From assembly GCA_052143655.1 (NCBI GenBank), contig JBKQSL010000052.1, positions 1 to 16,376 of the forward strand: 16,376 bases of DNA, in the 5' to 3' direction. Under the pieces are notes generated by a model. The model had not been told where the DNA came from. It saw only the letters and a list, made by a program, of their open reading frames with translations, and searched no databases. Of this stretch, positions 16,176-16,376 are shown in pieces (position 1 is the stretch's first letter; every line of letters begins with the position of its first letter). Position numbers and translations under genes: made by a program. The stretch comes from CAVSUR01 sp052143655. Lineage in GTDB: Bacteria > Actinomycetota > Actinomycetes > Streptosporangiales > Streptosporangiaceae.

Positions 16176-16376
16176 CTATGCCAGGTCGCGCAGGCCGAGT
16201 TCGTCGCCGCGGGCGAGCAGTTCGGCCGGGTCGGCGTAGACCCGGTAGGCGCCGGCCCGCTCCAGTTCCTCGCGGCCGTAGCCGCCCGACAGCACGCCGA
16301 CGCCCAGCGCCCCGGCCCGCCGGGCGGCGAGCATGTCCCAGACGCTGTCCCCGATCACCATGGCGTGCCGCGGCTC
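16176..16376 (-). CDS. HAD-superfamily hydrolase, C-terminal end (cut by window edge)
   Basis: 66 residues before the TAG stop at 16178-16176; the start and the catalytic DxD motif lie beyond 16376. The visible part begins EPRHAMVIGDSVWDMLAARR, which is HAD motif IV (GDSxxD) that binds Mg2+, then AGALGVGVLSGGYGREEL, and a typical closing segment ADPAELLARGDELGL. This pattern is seen in phosphoglycolate-phosphatase-like and beta-phosphoglucomutase-like HAD proteins; the substrate is unknown. It lies upstream of the kdp operon on the same strand, 187 bases away, and no strong terminator hairpin was identified in between. Confidence 0.88.
   Translation of the reverse strand, partial: EPRHAMVIGDSVWDMLAARRAGALGVGVLSGGYGREELERAGAYRVYADPAELLARGDELGLRDLA

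Overview
This is a very GC-rich stretch, roughly 70% or more by eye, with strongly GC-biased third codon positions, AGGAGG-type ribosome sites and several apparently leaderless promoters. That points to an actinomycete. The proteins resemble filamentous actinobacteria (a KdpF ending in PERF, a DUF1906 exoprotein, a KimA-type permease), but the order or genus cannot be fixed from the sequence alone. No rRNA, tRNA, transposon or CRISPR array was seen, and no gene-free stretch exceeds 300 bases.

Region 1 (1-2026) concerns guanidino-compound metabolism. It holds the N-terminal part of a LysR-family regulator (minus, cut by the window edge), an intact agmatinase-type ureohydrolase (minus), and a divergent Lrp/AsnC-type ligand-binding domain whose DNA-binding half is missing.

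Region 2 (2068-4279, plus) holds an 86-residue single-span membrane protein and then a KimA/YdaO-like potassium transporter of the APC/KUP superfamily. The two genes start with nearly the same TACAG-7 nt-ATG arrangement.

Region 3 (4402-6750, minus) is a secreted or lipid-anchored 782-residue protein with a DUF1906 glycoside-hydrolase-like domain and a C-terminal beta-propeller. It converges on the kimA-like gene, and each of the two genes has its own hairpin in the short gap. Its own upstream region is an AT-rich island of about 36% GC.

Region 4 (6853-15988, minus) is a complete high-affinity potassium ATPase locus. In transcription order it reads: an unannotated-looking 29-residue membrane peptide, kdpF, kdpA, kdpB, kdpC, a KdpE-like response regulator, kdpD, and a second, more canonical KdpE. 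The first four cistrons are linked by overlaps (11 nt, TGATG, TGATG). The single sensor kinase is therefore flanked by two response regulators. Upstream lies a leader with three phased CCATGCG boxes and two mutually exclusive hairpins next to the first ribosome site.

Region 5 (16176-16376, minus) is the C-terminal end of a HAD-family phosphatase.

Taken together, most of the window is a potassium-homeostasis island: an ATP-driven scavenging pump with its two-component control, plus a secondary potassium importer. The points most worth checking are the extra small peptide at the head of the kdp operon, the doubled KdpE, and the kdp leader.
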